Source: Arabidopsis thaliana (Eukaryota; Streptophyta; Magnoliopsida; Brassicales; Brassicaceae). From it: 64,000 nt of DNA. Below the pieces are notes generated by a model. It was not told the origin of the DNA. It saw only the letters and a list, made by a program, of their open reading frames with translations, and did not search any database. The translations under genes were made by a program, and so were the position numbers. The DNA is taken from positions 931,001 through 995,000 of the forward strand of contig NC_003075.7 in assembly GCF_000001735.4 (NCBI RefSeq). The letters are read 5' to 3'. Positions 15,805-28,062 of the stretch are shown one piece after another (position 1 is the stretch's first letter; the number at the start of each line of letters is the position of its first letter).

Positions 15805-18800
15805 TTCGAAAAAAGAACCAACGAAACCCTAGAAATAACCAGAAGAGATTTTTTCTTGGAGAGATAGAGAAGAAGAGGAAGAGTCCATTAGACACCGAAA
15901 CTAGTCGGAGAAGCGCACCATAAGAAATCGTAAGAGGCGCAGGATAAGAAATGAGAGTGCCACACAAGTGCACTCTAAAACTTACCTTACTCTTCTTCTC
16001 TGCTCGGACGGAGCTCGGAGAAGAAGAAGAAGAAGAAGAATTTTTACGAAAAAAAAAGAAGAAGAAGAAGAAGACGAGGAAAGAGAGAAAGAGAGAGTGT
16101 TTATTTATTTTTATTTGTAATTACTCGTTTTGTTTATTGATTATTTTTATGGTCAACTTGGAATATATTTTTAATATAGTAAGAAAACAAATTAAATTTT
16201 GTGTAAGTGTAACGATTACGGAGAAATAAAGACAAGCTGTCATTGTCTGTCTTCTATATTAATTTTGATGCTATTATAACAACAACACAATCTGATTATT
16301 TTGGAAACGCCACGATTTACTTCTAGGGAATATACCAATAATTTGATTTCTTTCCATATTATATATAAAGTATAGTAAGAAATATTAATTGGATTAGTAG
16401 GGAAAAAAACATTTGAAGATGTAAATAGAATCGCAGTTACAATTTACAAAATGGTAGTTAGGTTTTTGATTTGGAGATAACACATGTTTATGTTTTGGTT
16501 TTGCATGCTAATATCAAGACAAAACAAAAAAACAAAAATGTACTAGAAACCAAGATCTGTCGAGTAAATTTTTAGTACATAAAATATTTAGTGTTATTAA
16601 TTTAGTTGAGATTTGAGTATTTTTAGTGTTTTTTAGGCGATTCTATATTAATGCATTCTCTATAAATGCAATATTAAATTATTTAACTCACTATAAATGA
16701 AACTATAGAAAGTAATCTTACACAAAGAAAATAAGAATAAAAGCATGGAAATATTTAAAAATCTAAATAAACTAAAAAAGAAAACAGATACATTCCAAAT
16801 TGTCATATCTATTACATAATTTTATCAAATTGCAATTTATATCCCATAACTTATTTGACAAAACAAAATCACTTCAAAAAAATATGTCATATTTTCATTG
16901 GGACCGGACCCCTTTGTCATCTACGTTAATACGTCGTCGTTTAGCCTGACACAATCGACACGACCAATGCGAATCTTAAATTTTTCCTTCGCTATGAAAA
17001 AAATCTAACACGTACGTTAACGTACATTCATTTAATCATTTAAGTAGAGAAGCTATTTTATTTATTTACTTTTTTATATCTTTACAAAACCACCATCATT
17101 AATCCACCACGTGTCCATTCCAAATGAAATAATAGAAAATCAAATTATCCAATTATCTATTGTTATGAAATGAATTTTTTTTTAAAGTCAATAATATATA
17201 GGTCCTAAAAAAAAATAACCTACGGTTTTGATTTTAATATTATTATAATAATATTTTTAATACATTAATTGTGAAATGTGTTGTTGTTGGTGTAAAAGCA
17301 CATGGTAACAGTCCGTACGGTCTACGCCTCAGAACCTAATAGGCCCATTTACAATTCAGACCAGGCTGGCTTCCACGACCATCACTCCGGTCGTGACTCG
17401 GATTCTCACTCTGTCTCTGCCTCGTAGGTCCCAAACCGGACCCGTACCCGACTCATTTCTGTTGATTCTTTTACTTTGTGGGAACAAAAACAGTTTCAAG
17501 AGATTGAGACTTAACTTCTTCTTTTCTTGGCTCAGTAATATAGCTTCTTTTTTGTCCTTTTTTTTTATAGATATATCTCAACATAGATTCATTCTCTACT
17601 AAAATGTGACAATATTATATTGAATTATTGACACATCAAATTGAATTATACTCTTACAGTTTTCTTACCACTTAGTTTTGAGTAAAGTTGCAAAAATGTA
17701 TGTGATCTTGAGTAAAGACCATTAGTTCTGCAAAGAAAACAACAAGAGCAAGTATGTTTTCCGCGTAGCCAACCGTTATTATCTTTGTAACTGTCGCATT
17801 TAAAAGATTTTGCTCCAAACGCCGTCTTTAAGCAGTGATTTTGATCATGTTTGAAACAATTTGATACCAGAAGATTTAAGCATGCTCTTTATATTTTGCT
17901 CTTTCTATTTAAGACTTTGGAGTGGAGTATTTGATGTTGCATATGGTTGTCAACTTTCCAATATAACTATCTGATTCATGTGTCGTACGTAACACCAGGG
18001 TCCAGGGATGATTTTCCATTAATTACAATACTCTCTCATGTCAGAAGACGAGGACCCAACAACAACAACAAGCACTAGCTCATCGTGACTTGAGAGCCGC
18101 CCTGTTTCACCAAACTGATACCAAAGACCTCTTACTTCAACTAACTCACAACACCCGTCGTCGTCCTCAACAATCTCACGCCATCCACATAAATGTCCTA
18201 CCTCCATGAGCACCAACGCAACAACTACCACTCCACAGTCTCACCAAAGTGGATACACAAGGTTCCCACATACGCTTTACCCAAGTCTGTTCAGGGTGAA
18301 AACACAAAGAGGATGTGCGTTAAGTATATGGAAGAATTAGTTTTTCAAAGGCGGACGAAGAGAGTGCACAAAAGTCTTGTGATTTTCTTAAAATGTTTTT
18401 TTTTGGTTCTATGTTGCACCCAAAAAAGCTCTCTTTCTATACTATTCTAAGATCTCATCAATATCAACTTTGGAATGTGATTCTCTTTAAAATTTACAGC
18501 TTGTAAGGATGAATACAACATATATAAGGAATCTTGGTGAAGAACAAAATCAAAACCCTTTTGGACCATGTGAAAACTGTCTTATCGTCAATTCATCATT
18601 TATGCTCGAATCAAATCTTTAGTGCATAATCTCATAAACTCAAAAGTACGAAGACACAACACATTTCAAATATAGAGTAAAGTAGTTTCTTTAATCCGAA
18701 GAAGTTAAAGTAGAGAGTGTATTTAATTAAATTTTATTCTCAAAGCTAATCAAAAGTAAGCATTTCTGAATGATCTAGAAGGCCATAACGGCTAAGGCGT

Positions 18801-18809
18801 TTGCTGCTA
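15805..18809. other. Intergenic spacer, about 3 kb, no gene supported
   Basis: The right flank of GATL6 holds its TTC-rich leader and promoter. Beyond 16100 the DNA is AT-rich with frequent stops. Bases 18010-18450 have higher complexity and a 70-85 codon open frame on each strand, but neither resembles a protein I know and both look like chance or a dead fragment. No RNA gene or transposon termini recognised. Confidence 0.55.
16018..16076. repeat. GAA/TTC microsatellite in GATL6 leader region
   Basis: Two runs of GAA (about seven and five units) separated by an A-rich stretch. On the minus strand this is a TTC-rich tract about 215-270 bases upstream of the GATL6 start, typical of plant 5' leaders. 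Confidence 0.85.
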
Positions 18810-19240
18810 TTAATTTCGTTTCTGTTGGAAATTGAGATCTGCAGGTAGACCAACGGGAGTAGATTCAAGCTTGTGTGAAGTATCTCTGGGATTTTTTGGC
18901 GGAGAAAGCGGTTCCTTTACAAAACCGGGTGGTCGAATATCCGGTACATCCTCATCCGCTGGAGTCTTCGGGTTCGCTACATCATCCAAACCCTACATCA
19001 ACAATAACAACATATCACAAACAATTTAGTTGTGACTTGTGACAGCTAAGCTTGACATATATAAACAACAAAGTCAAAATATACCTCGGGGTCTGATGGA
19101 AAAAGACTAGGCTCGTCTCCATCGTTACGGGCATGAATCTCTGGATCAGCGGTTCGACCAGTAGAAGAAGATAGTCTCTTCGCATGAAGACGACGACCGA
19201 GAGTAGAACGTGCTGCAGCAAAAGCTGGTGAAGACAGCAT
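18810..19240 (-). CDS. AT4G02140: Unknown small protein, 112 aa, two exons
   Basis: Exon 1 is 19240-19085 (52 codons, ATG at 19240) and exon 2 is 18992-18810 (61 codons with stop TAA). The intron is a clean GT-AG of 92 bases and joins in phase 0. The N-terminal roughly 32 residues (MLSSPAFAAARSTLGRRLHA and on) are rich in Arg, Ser and Ala with no acidic residue, as in mitochondrial or plastid targeting peptides. The rest is hydrophilic and Pro/Asp-rich, for example EGLDDVANPKTPADEDVPD and PPGFVKEPLSPPKN, with no domain I recognise. The codon pattern, splice sites and position support a real gene. The locus number is from memory; function unknown. Confidence 0.75.
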
Positions 19241-19883
19241 TATATCTGGCTATGTTGTTGTTCTTGTTGTCTGTTGGATATAAAACAATGAGAGTGTTTT
19301 AAATACACGAATTAGTCACATAGCCTAAACCCTAATTTCTCGCATATAGAAATTATGACCATGATAATAACCACTTAATCACCACTAATCTCTCCTATTT
19401 GTAATTAGACACCAAAGTACCCAATAAAAACTCCACATGCGTATATTGCTCTTGAAGTTTTGACCGTTGCCTCAAACCTCCACAAGCGTATATTACTATT
19501 TCTAGCTTCTCTGTTTTCTAAAATTGCGAGTAAAAATGATTAACTATTGAATAAAAATGTTTCTGGTTTAGTTAAGGCATAACTACGATTTTGTAATGGC
19601 ACTAATATATGAAAAAAGGGAACTTTGTTGAAAGACGAGATGATGGCTAACACAGAATAATTGTTTCTCTTCCCCAAATGATTTAGTTATTGAGACAAAC
19701 TTCCAAAAAGAAAAGAAAATCGTACTATGTTTCTTCATAGTTCATGTCCACGAGTTAAGGAGTGGGCATGAAGAGATAGAGAAGATTGATATTTCATCTT
19801 TGTGATGTTACCACTTTCGTTCGATATGTGGCTTACTTAAAAGTCCAAGCAACTTCTATGACCCAATTCAACTATTTTACCTT
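19241..19883. other. Spacer between AT4G02140 and IMPA3
   Basis: About 640 bases holding the promoter of the small gene and the 3' UTR of IMPA3, both on the minus strand. AT-rich; no further gene seen. Confidence 0.6.
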
Positions 19884-22602
19884 TCAAATAAAGTTGAATT
19901 GACCAGGAGGAACATTGGTGCTTCCGAACTGGAAACCAGATTGTGGAGCATGATTCTCGTCGTTGCCTTCTTCTTCATTGTCTTCAGTCCAAAATGTTTC
20001 GAGGATCTTCACGGCTTTGTCGTAGATATCATTGTTGTCGTGACTCTGAAGATTCTCAATCTTCTCTAACCCTTCTGCTTCGTCAATCATTTGAGCGTAG
20101 AGGTTGTCTTCTCCTGTGTGACCTAAGTTCTTCTCTGCTTCTCCAACCACGAGAATGTTCTCTAGTGCTTCTAAGCAAACCGTTACAACTTTCAGATCTG
20201 GGCAAGTAAGGAGATCGCATAGAGGTTTGATACAGCCTTGGCTCACCATAAACCTGAGAAGAAACAAACAATAAACACAGACGTGTTTTAGAAATGACCA
20301 TTCTTTGTTAAGGAAACATTTCGTTTCGGTTTTTATGGTTTTACTTGATTTGATCATGAGTGCCACCAGAAGTAGCATTTGATATTCCCCAAGCAGCTTC
20401 TTTTTTTACTTCGAACTCTGCACTTTGAAGCACCCAAACAAGAGACTGGATTATACCTGCATCAATCACTGCCTGCACATACGGGTTCGAATAAAATCAG
20501 ACACAGGAAACTTCAATTTTCGACTTTCTTGTTAAATGCCATATATTATAAACAAAACTCACTTGTATCTGATCTGCATTTCCAGCTGTAATGTTGGAGA
20601 TAGTCCAGCAAGCTTCCTTCTTGATACTCTTCTTGTAATTGTTTTTTAGAAGGTTCAAAAGACAAGGAAGCGCTTGCTGGTCGAGAACCATCTGTGTTAG
20701 GAAAATAAGTTAGAGACATTTGCTTCTGAAAACTCGAAATCGAATGGTGAATGTATTATATGCACCTGAGTCTGTAGATCATCCCCGGTTACAATATTTC
20801 CAATGGTACGAAGAGCAGGAATCAGCACTGATGGCGACGAATGACTATACGGAGAAAGAGGAAGCACATAAATCAGATAACATAATCATGCCTGGCAATA
20901 AAAATTAAAATGATCACTATCAGATGCTTACCCTAAGAGCTGGATGAGGCGAGGAACAACTCCTGCTTCAATGACTGCTTGTATTTTGTCGTTTGAATTA
21001 TCCGAGAGGTATGACAGAGCCCAGCATGCATCTGTGAGAACTTCTTCATCCATTGATTGCACAAGGCGCTCAAGAACTGGTAAAGCTGGTTGTGTCTGCT
21101 CGAAAAATGTTTTAAGTAACAAAATATCAGAAGCATGTTAAAAAATATTGTGGAGATTCAATAAAGTGTGTATATTTAAGGAAACCTGTTCAAATGCGGG
21201 TGGGGGCTTCCCTCTGCAGAAGTTTGATAATGTCCATGTAGCATTTCTCAGCATTGAAAGCTTTGTATTCTCATTGAATTGAGACAGAAGAGGTGTCATG
21301 GCACCGTAACTTAGGACTAAATCCCGGCATTTTGGTGAGTCTCCAGCAACATTTCCCAATGCCCAAACAGCCTATACTCAGTCAGGGAAAGACCAGAACT
21401 CAGAATGGTAACAGTCTCAATGAATTTCCACTTGATCCTAATGTCTAAGTGTTTCTTCTGTGACAATAACGATAACAGTGAGGATTTAAACATATACCTG
21501 TTCGCGGACATCTTCACTAGCAGAGCTGAGAAGTTGGATGAATATCGGGACAGCTCCACTTTCAATGATGACATTTGTGTTCTCTGATGTCCCTGAAGCA
21601 ATGTTGGTGAGCGCCCAAGCTGCCTCAAACTAAAACACATTGCAGAAGTAAACAGCAAAAGCAAGTTAACAAATACATCAAACTAGTAACTATCAATATA
21701 TCCAAAAAAAAACGACTGCAGCTGCGACTCACCTGAAGTTTGGGGAAGTCATCCCTGGAAAGAAACTTCACAACACGAGGAACAACACCAGATTGTACAA
21801 CTTCATTGATAGGAGGATTTTGTTCTACAAAAGAAAAAACAACTGCTAAAGACTCTAACCAAAACACTGATTGTTATGTACTACTAGTAACGATCAATAA
21901 CATAAATCACAAACCAATAGAAAGCAGTTTCCGCAAGAGATTTGTTGCCTCCAATTGTGAATTGCTATCCTCTGACCAGATTCCAGCAACCATAGCAGGT
22001 AGATTATCTTTTAACTGTAACACGAAGAGACACTATCATAGTCAAAAATCTCCTCTAGCTAAAGTAAATTTGATGATCTCCGTTGAGATATCAACCCTAA
22101 TTCTCTTTACATGTCAAATTCAACACCGCTCAAATTCCCAGTCAATTAAACAGACATTAGTAACAAATACTCTCACCAAACAACACATACACATCGCAAG
22201 TTTTTGCAATCAAATACAAAATCTATGACCAAAAACAAAGAAACATCGCAAGAACTTCAAATCTAGAACAAATCGATCTCCAATTAGAAATTCATATGAA
22301 ACAGAGACGATCTAATTGATCAAATCGGAACATAAAATCAGAAAAAACTAAAGGTGGAATCGTAAACAAAAGAAAGAATCACATACTTGGTTCGCTGAAG
22401 AAAGATCCTGTTCCGTTTGTCCCGTTGCTGAGCCAAAAGCCATAGAAGACGTAAATCTCTTCTTCTGCAAATTTTCCTCTCTCTTGTTCTTCCTGATCTC
22501 AACCAAGTTATCCTCTCGCCTCCGCCGTCCTTCCTCCGCATCGACCGCTACTTTGTACCGATTCCGTCGCACCTCCGTCTTCGCGCTAGGTCTGAGAGAC
22601 AT
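19884..22602 (-). CDS. IMPA3: Importin-alpha, 531 aa, 10 coding exons
   Basis: Nuclear import adaptor that binds classical nuclear localisation signals and importin-beta. Exons in transcript order: 22602-22387, 22014-21915, 21824-21733, 21629-21498, 21371-21186, 21095-20932, 20844-20766, 20691-20563, 20472-20345, 20253-19884; the sum is 532 codons. Exon 1 encodes the Arg/Lys-rich IBB domain ([20 protein letters not shown]). The rest is a series of armadillo repeats with the NLS-binding Trp/Asn pattern ([64 protein letters not shown]). The C-terminus is acidic and ends [15 protein letters not shown] recall this locus, AT4G02150, as MOS6, required for some resistance-gene signalling. Family certain; gene number from memory. 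Confidence 0.97.
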
Positions 22603-24100
22603 CGCCGCTAAAATCGAATCGAAATCGGAAGAGAATTAACGATCGGAAGATTATTTAAACACGCCAAGTTCGATTAATGAGAGAGTGATAAGGGTTTTGG
22701 AGTTTGATGCGAGTGTATTTATACAAGAGCGTGTACTTAGGAGGCCACGATTCAGGAGACTTGTTGTTAATCCAATATTGCCCCTAAGTTTTATCATTAA
22801 TAACGAACCTGCCACTCATATTTTTTTTCTTTTTTGAAATTTGAATCTTAACGTCTCTCTGCCTTTTTAGGTATGTATACACCGACTACTAATTATGGAT
22901 TTGTTTTCCTTTATTTTCTCCACGCAAATATTCTTTTCTTTTTCTGCAGCAGCAATACTCTAATTTGAAGAGGCTTTTTAAAGCCCAAATAAATTATTAC
23001 ATAGGCCAAACTTGGCTAAAACAACGTAATTTACAAGACTGTACTCTAATTAAAAGGGGTAAAAAGATCAATGTGAGCAACTGAGCATTATGAGAACTTT
23101 ACTAATTAGATGCTTTACTATTCAATGCATCTTGGAAAGACGAGAACAACCATATTGCTTGAATTCCTTTCAAATGAGAGAACAACTAAATTGATTTCTT
23201 TCTATTTGTGCCATCTTATAAACTTGAGTGAACGACCTCTATTCCCCTACGCAGTTTCACATAGTACCACAACTACACAGATTTAGAACTTCGTTTACAG
23301 TCAACACAAAATAGAAGGTAAATTATTATATCCTCCTAAATCGAAAGTTAGAGAATTTAGTCTCCACAAAACCAAATTTTGTAGTTTATTATTAGGTTAA
23401 CGTCATAAACCTAATGCCAAACCAAAAATCTAGTATAATAAACCGAATTGCAACCGATTCAATTTACTCTCCACATCATAAACTTCTAATCTCTCTTCTT
23501 TAGCTTCCATGTCTCTGATTTTCTCTTCAAGCAAATTGGATTCTCAAACCAATAGGAAAATTCTAAATTATATTGGATTGTACCCATAAGTGAATTATAA
23601 ACTTCTACTTAACTCATTATTGGGTTTTTGGTTCAAAAGAAAAAAAAGAAAAAAACGAATTGCTTGAAATATGACAACAACAAAGGCTTGTAGCTCAGAG
23701 TCATGTATATGACACCCTAGGAAAACTGCCAAAGAAGCTCAGAGTCATGTATATAATTTGCGTACAAATTCATCATCTACTATATCACTCACAAGAAGCT
23801 AGCTGCAATTTGGTTCTAGCATTATGACTTGAAGATGATATATAGTAAACCAAAATGACATCAGTTTTATAAATATATTTTAATATAGTTTGCGTACAAA
23901 TTCATCGTCTACTATAAAAGTATACAATCAAGACTAACTGAATACAATATATATATCATTACTTAAATCATCGAAATAATAGACGAAAAAAAAAAATCAT
24001 CGAAATAATCAAAGACAAACTCTGTGCACGTCTCCATGCATATATGTATACTCATGTAATATGACATTATGCTTCAGTGAATAGAATTACAATGTGCGAT
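22603..24100. other. Intergenic spacer with short direct repeats
   Basis: 1.5 kb between the IMPA3 promoter and the 3' end of the DUF761 gene (both genes on the minus strand). AT-rich, no coding frame of note. Two pairs of short direct repeats lie at 23692-23916. Confidence 0.6.
23692..23916. repeat. Two interleaved direct-repeat pairs (19 and 28 bases)
   Basis: AGCTCAGAGTCATGTATAT occurs at 23692-23710 and 23736-23754. A 28-base word beginning TTTGCGTACAAATTCATC occurs at 23757-23784 and 23889-23916 with one mismatch. They look like local slippage or a small nested insertion; no known element was recognised. Confidence 0.75.
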
Positions 24101-24652
24101 TTAGACCATCATCATCTCTTTAGCTTTGTAACGTTCTGTATAAGCCTGATTTTGCATCCTCATCTGTTCATAAAATCTCACAATAAACTCCTCAGCTTTC
24201 GCATCAATCATCTCATCACCTCCATCATCATTACCATAATTTTCATCATCATCATCATCTTCATCAAGACAATCCATATCTCGCAACGACTTTGCTGATC
24301 CATATCCCGAGATTCCCGAAGAGCAAGAACTAGACGTCGCCGTGAGAACCTCAACCATCTCCGATACCTGATCGTCACTACTCGCCGGAACTTCATCCGT
24401 CACCGGAGAAGATGATGGTGGTAGTATCGTAATATTAGACGACGATGGAAGTACCGTAACATTGTCGTTTTTCAACTGCCCAAAGGACTCGACAACTCGC
24501 CGCCAAAACCCGTTATTAAGCGGCTTGCTCCTCCTCCGACGCCGAAGCATGTATAAAACGACACCGATCACGTGAAAACCACGTGATCGTTTCTTCTTCT
24601 TCATATTCTTGATCTCTTCTTGGCCACCATTAATCTGATTTTGAATTTCCAT
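24101..24652 (-). CDS. AT4G02160: DUF761 / cotton-fibre-like protein, 183 aa
   Basis: Single-exon frame from ATG at 24652 to the TAG/TGA end at 24101. The N-terminus is basic (MKKKKRSRGFH), followed by a short hydrophobic stretch and an RRRRR patch near residue 38. A Ser-rich middle and a long Asp/Glu tract (residues about 129-148) precede the C-terminal DUF761 motif DAKAEEFIVRFYEQMRMQNQ. DUF761 proteins are small plant proteins of unknown biochemistry, often stress-responsive. A related gene lies 2.5 kb away in divergent orientation. A TATA-like TATAAATA sits about 120 bases upstream. Confidence 0.9.
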   Translation of the reverse strand: MEIQNQINGGQEEIKNMKKKKRSRGFHVIGVVLYMLRRRRRSKPLNNGFWRRVVESFGQLKNDNVTVLPSSSNITILPPSSSPVTDEVPASSDDQVSEMVEVLTATSSSCSSGISGYGSAKSLRDMDCLDEDDDDDENYGNDDGGDEMIDAKAEEFIVRFYEQMRMQNQAYTERYKAKEMMMV

Positions 24653-24770
24653 ATATAAGAATTAATGGTGATCAAAAGGATATTCAAGATGGGGAGACTT
24701 TTCCCTGCGATGAGCAGGGAAGAAAGATTTTGAAAGAAGATCCCAAGGTTTCTTGCATACAAACCAAGTC

Positions 24771-24778
24771 TATTTATA
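24771..24778 (-). promoter_or_regulatory. TATA box of the minus-strand DUF761 gene
   Basis: TATAAATA on the minus strand, about 120 bases before the ATG at 24652, a normal distance for a short plant leader. Confidence 0.55.
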
Positions 24779-27002
24779 CTTATGAAAATAAATACATGCA
24801 ACCACTATTTTTAAAGTATTGGGTGAAAACTATAAGATATGAAGAGTTTTGGGTTTAATGGTGGAAGTAAAAGCTGTCTCTTAAGAGAGATTTCACGTCA
24901 TAACTAGAAAAGACAGCGTGCTCTTCCTGTGTTAATCGTTAGTTACGGGAACAAGAAGTTAAAGAACAGCTAATTATTTTGGTAATTGCTTCCTTCTTTA
25001 TTTTATTTTTGGGTTCAAAAGTTGGTGCTTCCTTTATTTACCTTTTAAATGTGGATATAGTTCGGAAGCGTATAACAAACCTTTGCTTATTTGCATCAAG
25101 CTTCCGAGGCTCATTCACGACTTACACGAACTATCACTTAAAAAATAAATATAGTCTGCATCGCTTAATTTGAATATTAACATCAGTTATAGTTGATGTA
25201 CATAAATTTTACATTACTTATATAAATGAATTTAGAATTGGTGATGCAAATATTTTGCCTCACTTGAACTAAATATTTATATTGCTTATTATAGTTAATA
25301 GAATAAAAGTTTTAGTTTCATGAGCTCAGGATAGAAATAAAAGAAAAAGAGATTTTCCCTGTTTATGGATCACTTGAATAATGCTTGTTTTTTTGCCCTA
25401 ACGGATGATTAAGAATTATTCTTTCCTCATGTTTCAGTGATTATATTTCATAATAGAAAATTAAACAATACCTGATATAAAGGAAATTTAACCAATCATA
25501 AACATCATAAAATACTATATTATGTTTTTATAAAATACATGTCAAAACGGCGCTTAGAAATTTTGTTTTATAAAACAAGGCTTGGGTGGTGCAAAGACTT
25601 ACATATGAAAATTGTTTTTTTTTTAACATCATTGTTGTTCTTTTTTTGTTTGTCGGTATCGTTGTTAATCTTGTTTCAAAAGAATATCGTTATTAATCTT
25701 TGTAAAAAAGAATGGTTATATATATATATATATATATATAATTAAGAATATAAATATTTTATTATAAATAAAATAGATTAAGAATTACAAAAAATAGATC
25801 TCATATTATATATGGTCCAAAGAAGACTAACTAAACAATGACGTTGTCAAAATCAATGAAACGATAAAACAACAAATATCTACTATTTTACATATAAAAA
25901 AAAGATACATGAATCTGTATATTTCTAAGATCCGACAAAGAAAACGCACGTTACAGTATCTCTGGAAATGGAACACGGTTTCGTGGAAACTAGAAACTAC
26001 AATAAGGAGACAGCCGCAACAACATGATTCAACGGCACACAACTAAACTAATCAAGCCTTCCTTATCTCCCAAGTTTTTTTTACTAGACCTCTAATTACT
26101 TTTAATTATAGTCCTTCTTTAATTAATCATAATGAAAGTTCCATACAATATTTATGTATTTGTTTTCTTCTAAGAAATTAATTACCTTCGCAAGTTCAGT
26201 AGTGATCCAGCTTACCAGATTATTATAGAGTTGCAACTATTCGTTTATAATATTATTCAAAATATAATTGCATTTCGTAAAAGACAAAACAATTTAAACT
26301 CTTTCTAGTCAGTCATAAATTCTCTTAACTCTTTTGTTATTTCTTGGTTGTAGGCTTGTAGCATTTACACAATTTGGTAAACCATTATGTAACGTAATTA
26401 ACATTTATATTTCAATAACAATTTTTATATATAAACAATATCTAAACGTAACACATCTGGAGACAGAAAACGTGAAACTAATAATTAGGTGAAACCAACA
26501 AAGAATACTAAAGATGTTGAACGTATTTACTTTTAAATTAAAAAGCACAACAGACGAAATAAATCGAAAAATGCGTAATTGAGAAACAAAACGGCTAAAC
26601 ACAGCTAAGATATGGTCCACGTCCAGCCGTGACCCACATGAACTTATTTGTAATTTTTTCGTAAAATATTATTAACAAATATTTTTTTCTTTTGAAAAAT
26701 TATGATAAACAAATTTATATGATGTATTATACATAATTAATAATACATATTGAAGCATGTAAGGTTTAAAAAAAATTCGGATATTAGTGTCTATGGAATT
26801 TTATTACTTTTTAAATCAACTATAAAACTATCTTTTTAAAATAATTCATACAAAGAAATACTTTAATTAAGGATTAAATAATTAATGTCAGTCACGTAGG
26901 ATATTATATATTTTTGGAGTTAAATGTGATAATTTATTTTTATTTGTTACTCCGCGTTGGGCAAAATTGCAAACAGCAAGCAAAAAGCTGCATACCTTTG
27001 TG
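24779..27002. other. Divergent intergenic region between the two DUF761 genes
   Basis: AT-rich, stop-rich DNA with a (TA)12 tract at 25717-25740. No gene, RNA gene or transposon termini recognised. Confidence 0.6.
25717..25740. repeat. (TA)12 microsatellite
   Basis: Twelve perfect TA units in an AT-rich spacer. Confidence 0.95.
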
Positions 27003-27010
27003 TATATAAT
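27003..27010 (+). promoter_or_regulatory. TATA box of AT4G02170
   Basis: TATATAAT about 115 bases before the ATG at 27126, followed by a CA-rich leader. Confidence 0.55.
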
Positions 27011-27125
27011 ACACATACACACACAATCATTTCATGAACCATAAGCAACACACAACAAAAACTTCATCATCAAGGAAAAAGAAAACTCATCTCTGATCAA
27101 AAATCGAGAGTATAATAAATCATCA

Positions 27126-27641
27126 ATGGCGGATTCGTCTCAGAAGAAAATCAGAAGAAACGCGATAACACATAAAGCATGGAGTCTCATGAAGATGGCT
27201 CTTCTATGGGGAAGAAAAGGTGGAGTTTTCAAAAAATGGCCATTGTTCGAACTACGTAGCTTGTTCTTCAAGCATCTCAAAGCCCTAGCTCATCATCATA
27301 GTAACGGTGACCGTTATTACGGAGAACGCCAGCTTTCCTTTGATGAAACGCCGTTATTTAACGTCAAGAAGAAGATGCATTGTCCTACTTCGTCTATGAG
27401 GTTCCTCCTCCTCCCCTGCTTTGCTCCTCCCGTAGATTTTGACTATGACTTTGAAATGGACGGTCAAGATTATTCCGACGAGGTACAATCGTACGGTTAC
27501 GATGAATCTTGTTCGGAAGAAGAGAAAGGGGTGGATGTGAGAGCAGAGGAGTTCATTGCTAAGTTCTATGAGCAGATCAAGTTGCAGAGACAAGTGTCTT
27601 ATTTGAAATACAAACAACACAACGACGCCGTATTATTATAG
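27126..27641 (+). CDS. AT4G02170: DUF761 / cotton-fibre-like protein, 171 aa
   Basis: Single-exon frame; the ATG at 27126 is the first one after the TATA box and leader. The N-terminal part is basic and hydrophobic (KKIRRNAITHKAWSLMKMA), the middle is Asp/Tyr-rich, and the C-terminus carries the DUF761 motif DVRAEEFIAKFYEQIKLQRQ. That motif matches the same region of the minus-strand gene at 24101-24652 (DAKAEEFIVRFYEQMRMQNQ), while the rest has diverged, so the two are old paralogues or members of one family. Function not known. Confidence 0.9.
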   Translation: MADSSQKKIRRNAITHKAWSLMKMALLWGRKGGVFKKWPLFELRSLFFKHLKALAHHHSNGDRYYGERQLSFDETPLFNVKKKMHCPTSSMRFLLLPCFAPPVDFDYDFEMDGQDYSDEVQSYGYDESCSEEEKGVDVRAEEFIAKFYEQIKLQRQVSYLKYKQHNDAVLL

Positions 27642-28062
27642 ATTTATGATGATGGTTTTATTTACTAATATGAATGAATGCAGCTTGTTTTTGTAGATAA
27701 CTGAGTCTATATATCATCTAATTACAACAACAAAAAGATGTTTCATTTTTGATTTCATATGTACTTCATTTTCCTTTTTTTTTATGAATTTCCTTTTACC
27801 GTATTGTTGTTTCAAACAAATATTAATAGATAAGTAGTACATTGTTTGTTAACTGGAAGTCAGTACCCAATTTGCCCCAAAACCTAAAATATTAGTCAAA
27901 TGCAGTACGATGCAATCTTAATAGTTTAGGATAGGTGGGCGCAATCTAGATTGAATCATCCAATCCAATCATATATATAATTTAATTCAAGTTTTTTTTT
28001 CAATCTTCCTACACAAAAAATAACAAATATTACCCGTTTTGGTAATTTAATATAGAGAGTTA
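27642..28062. other. AT4G02170 3' region
   Basis: 3' UTR and AT-rich spacer up to the Harbinger-like element; nothing else seen. Confidence 0.6.

Noticed and set aside
18019..18450. Open frames on both strands (70 and 85 codons)
   Set aside because: No recognisable motif, no splice partners, low-complexity Val/Asp runs from a CAA repeat; likely chance.
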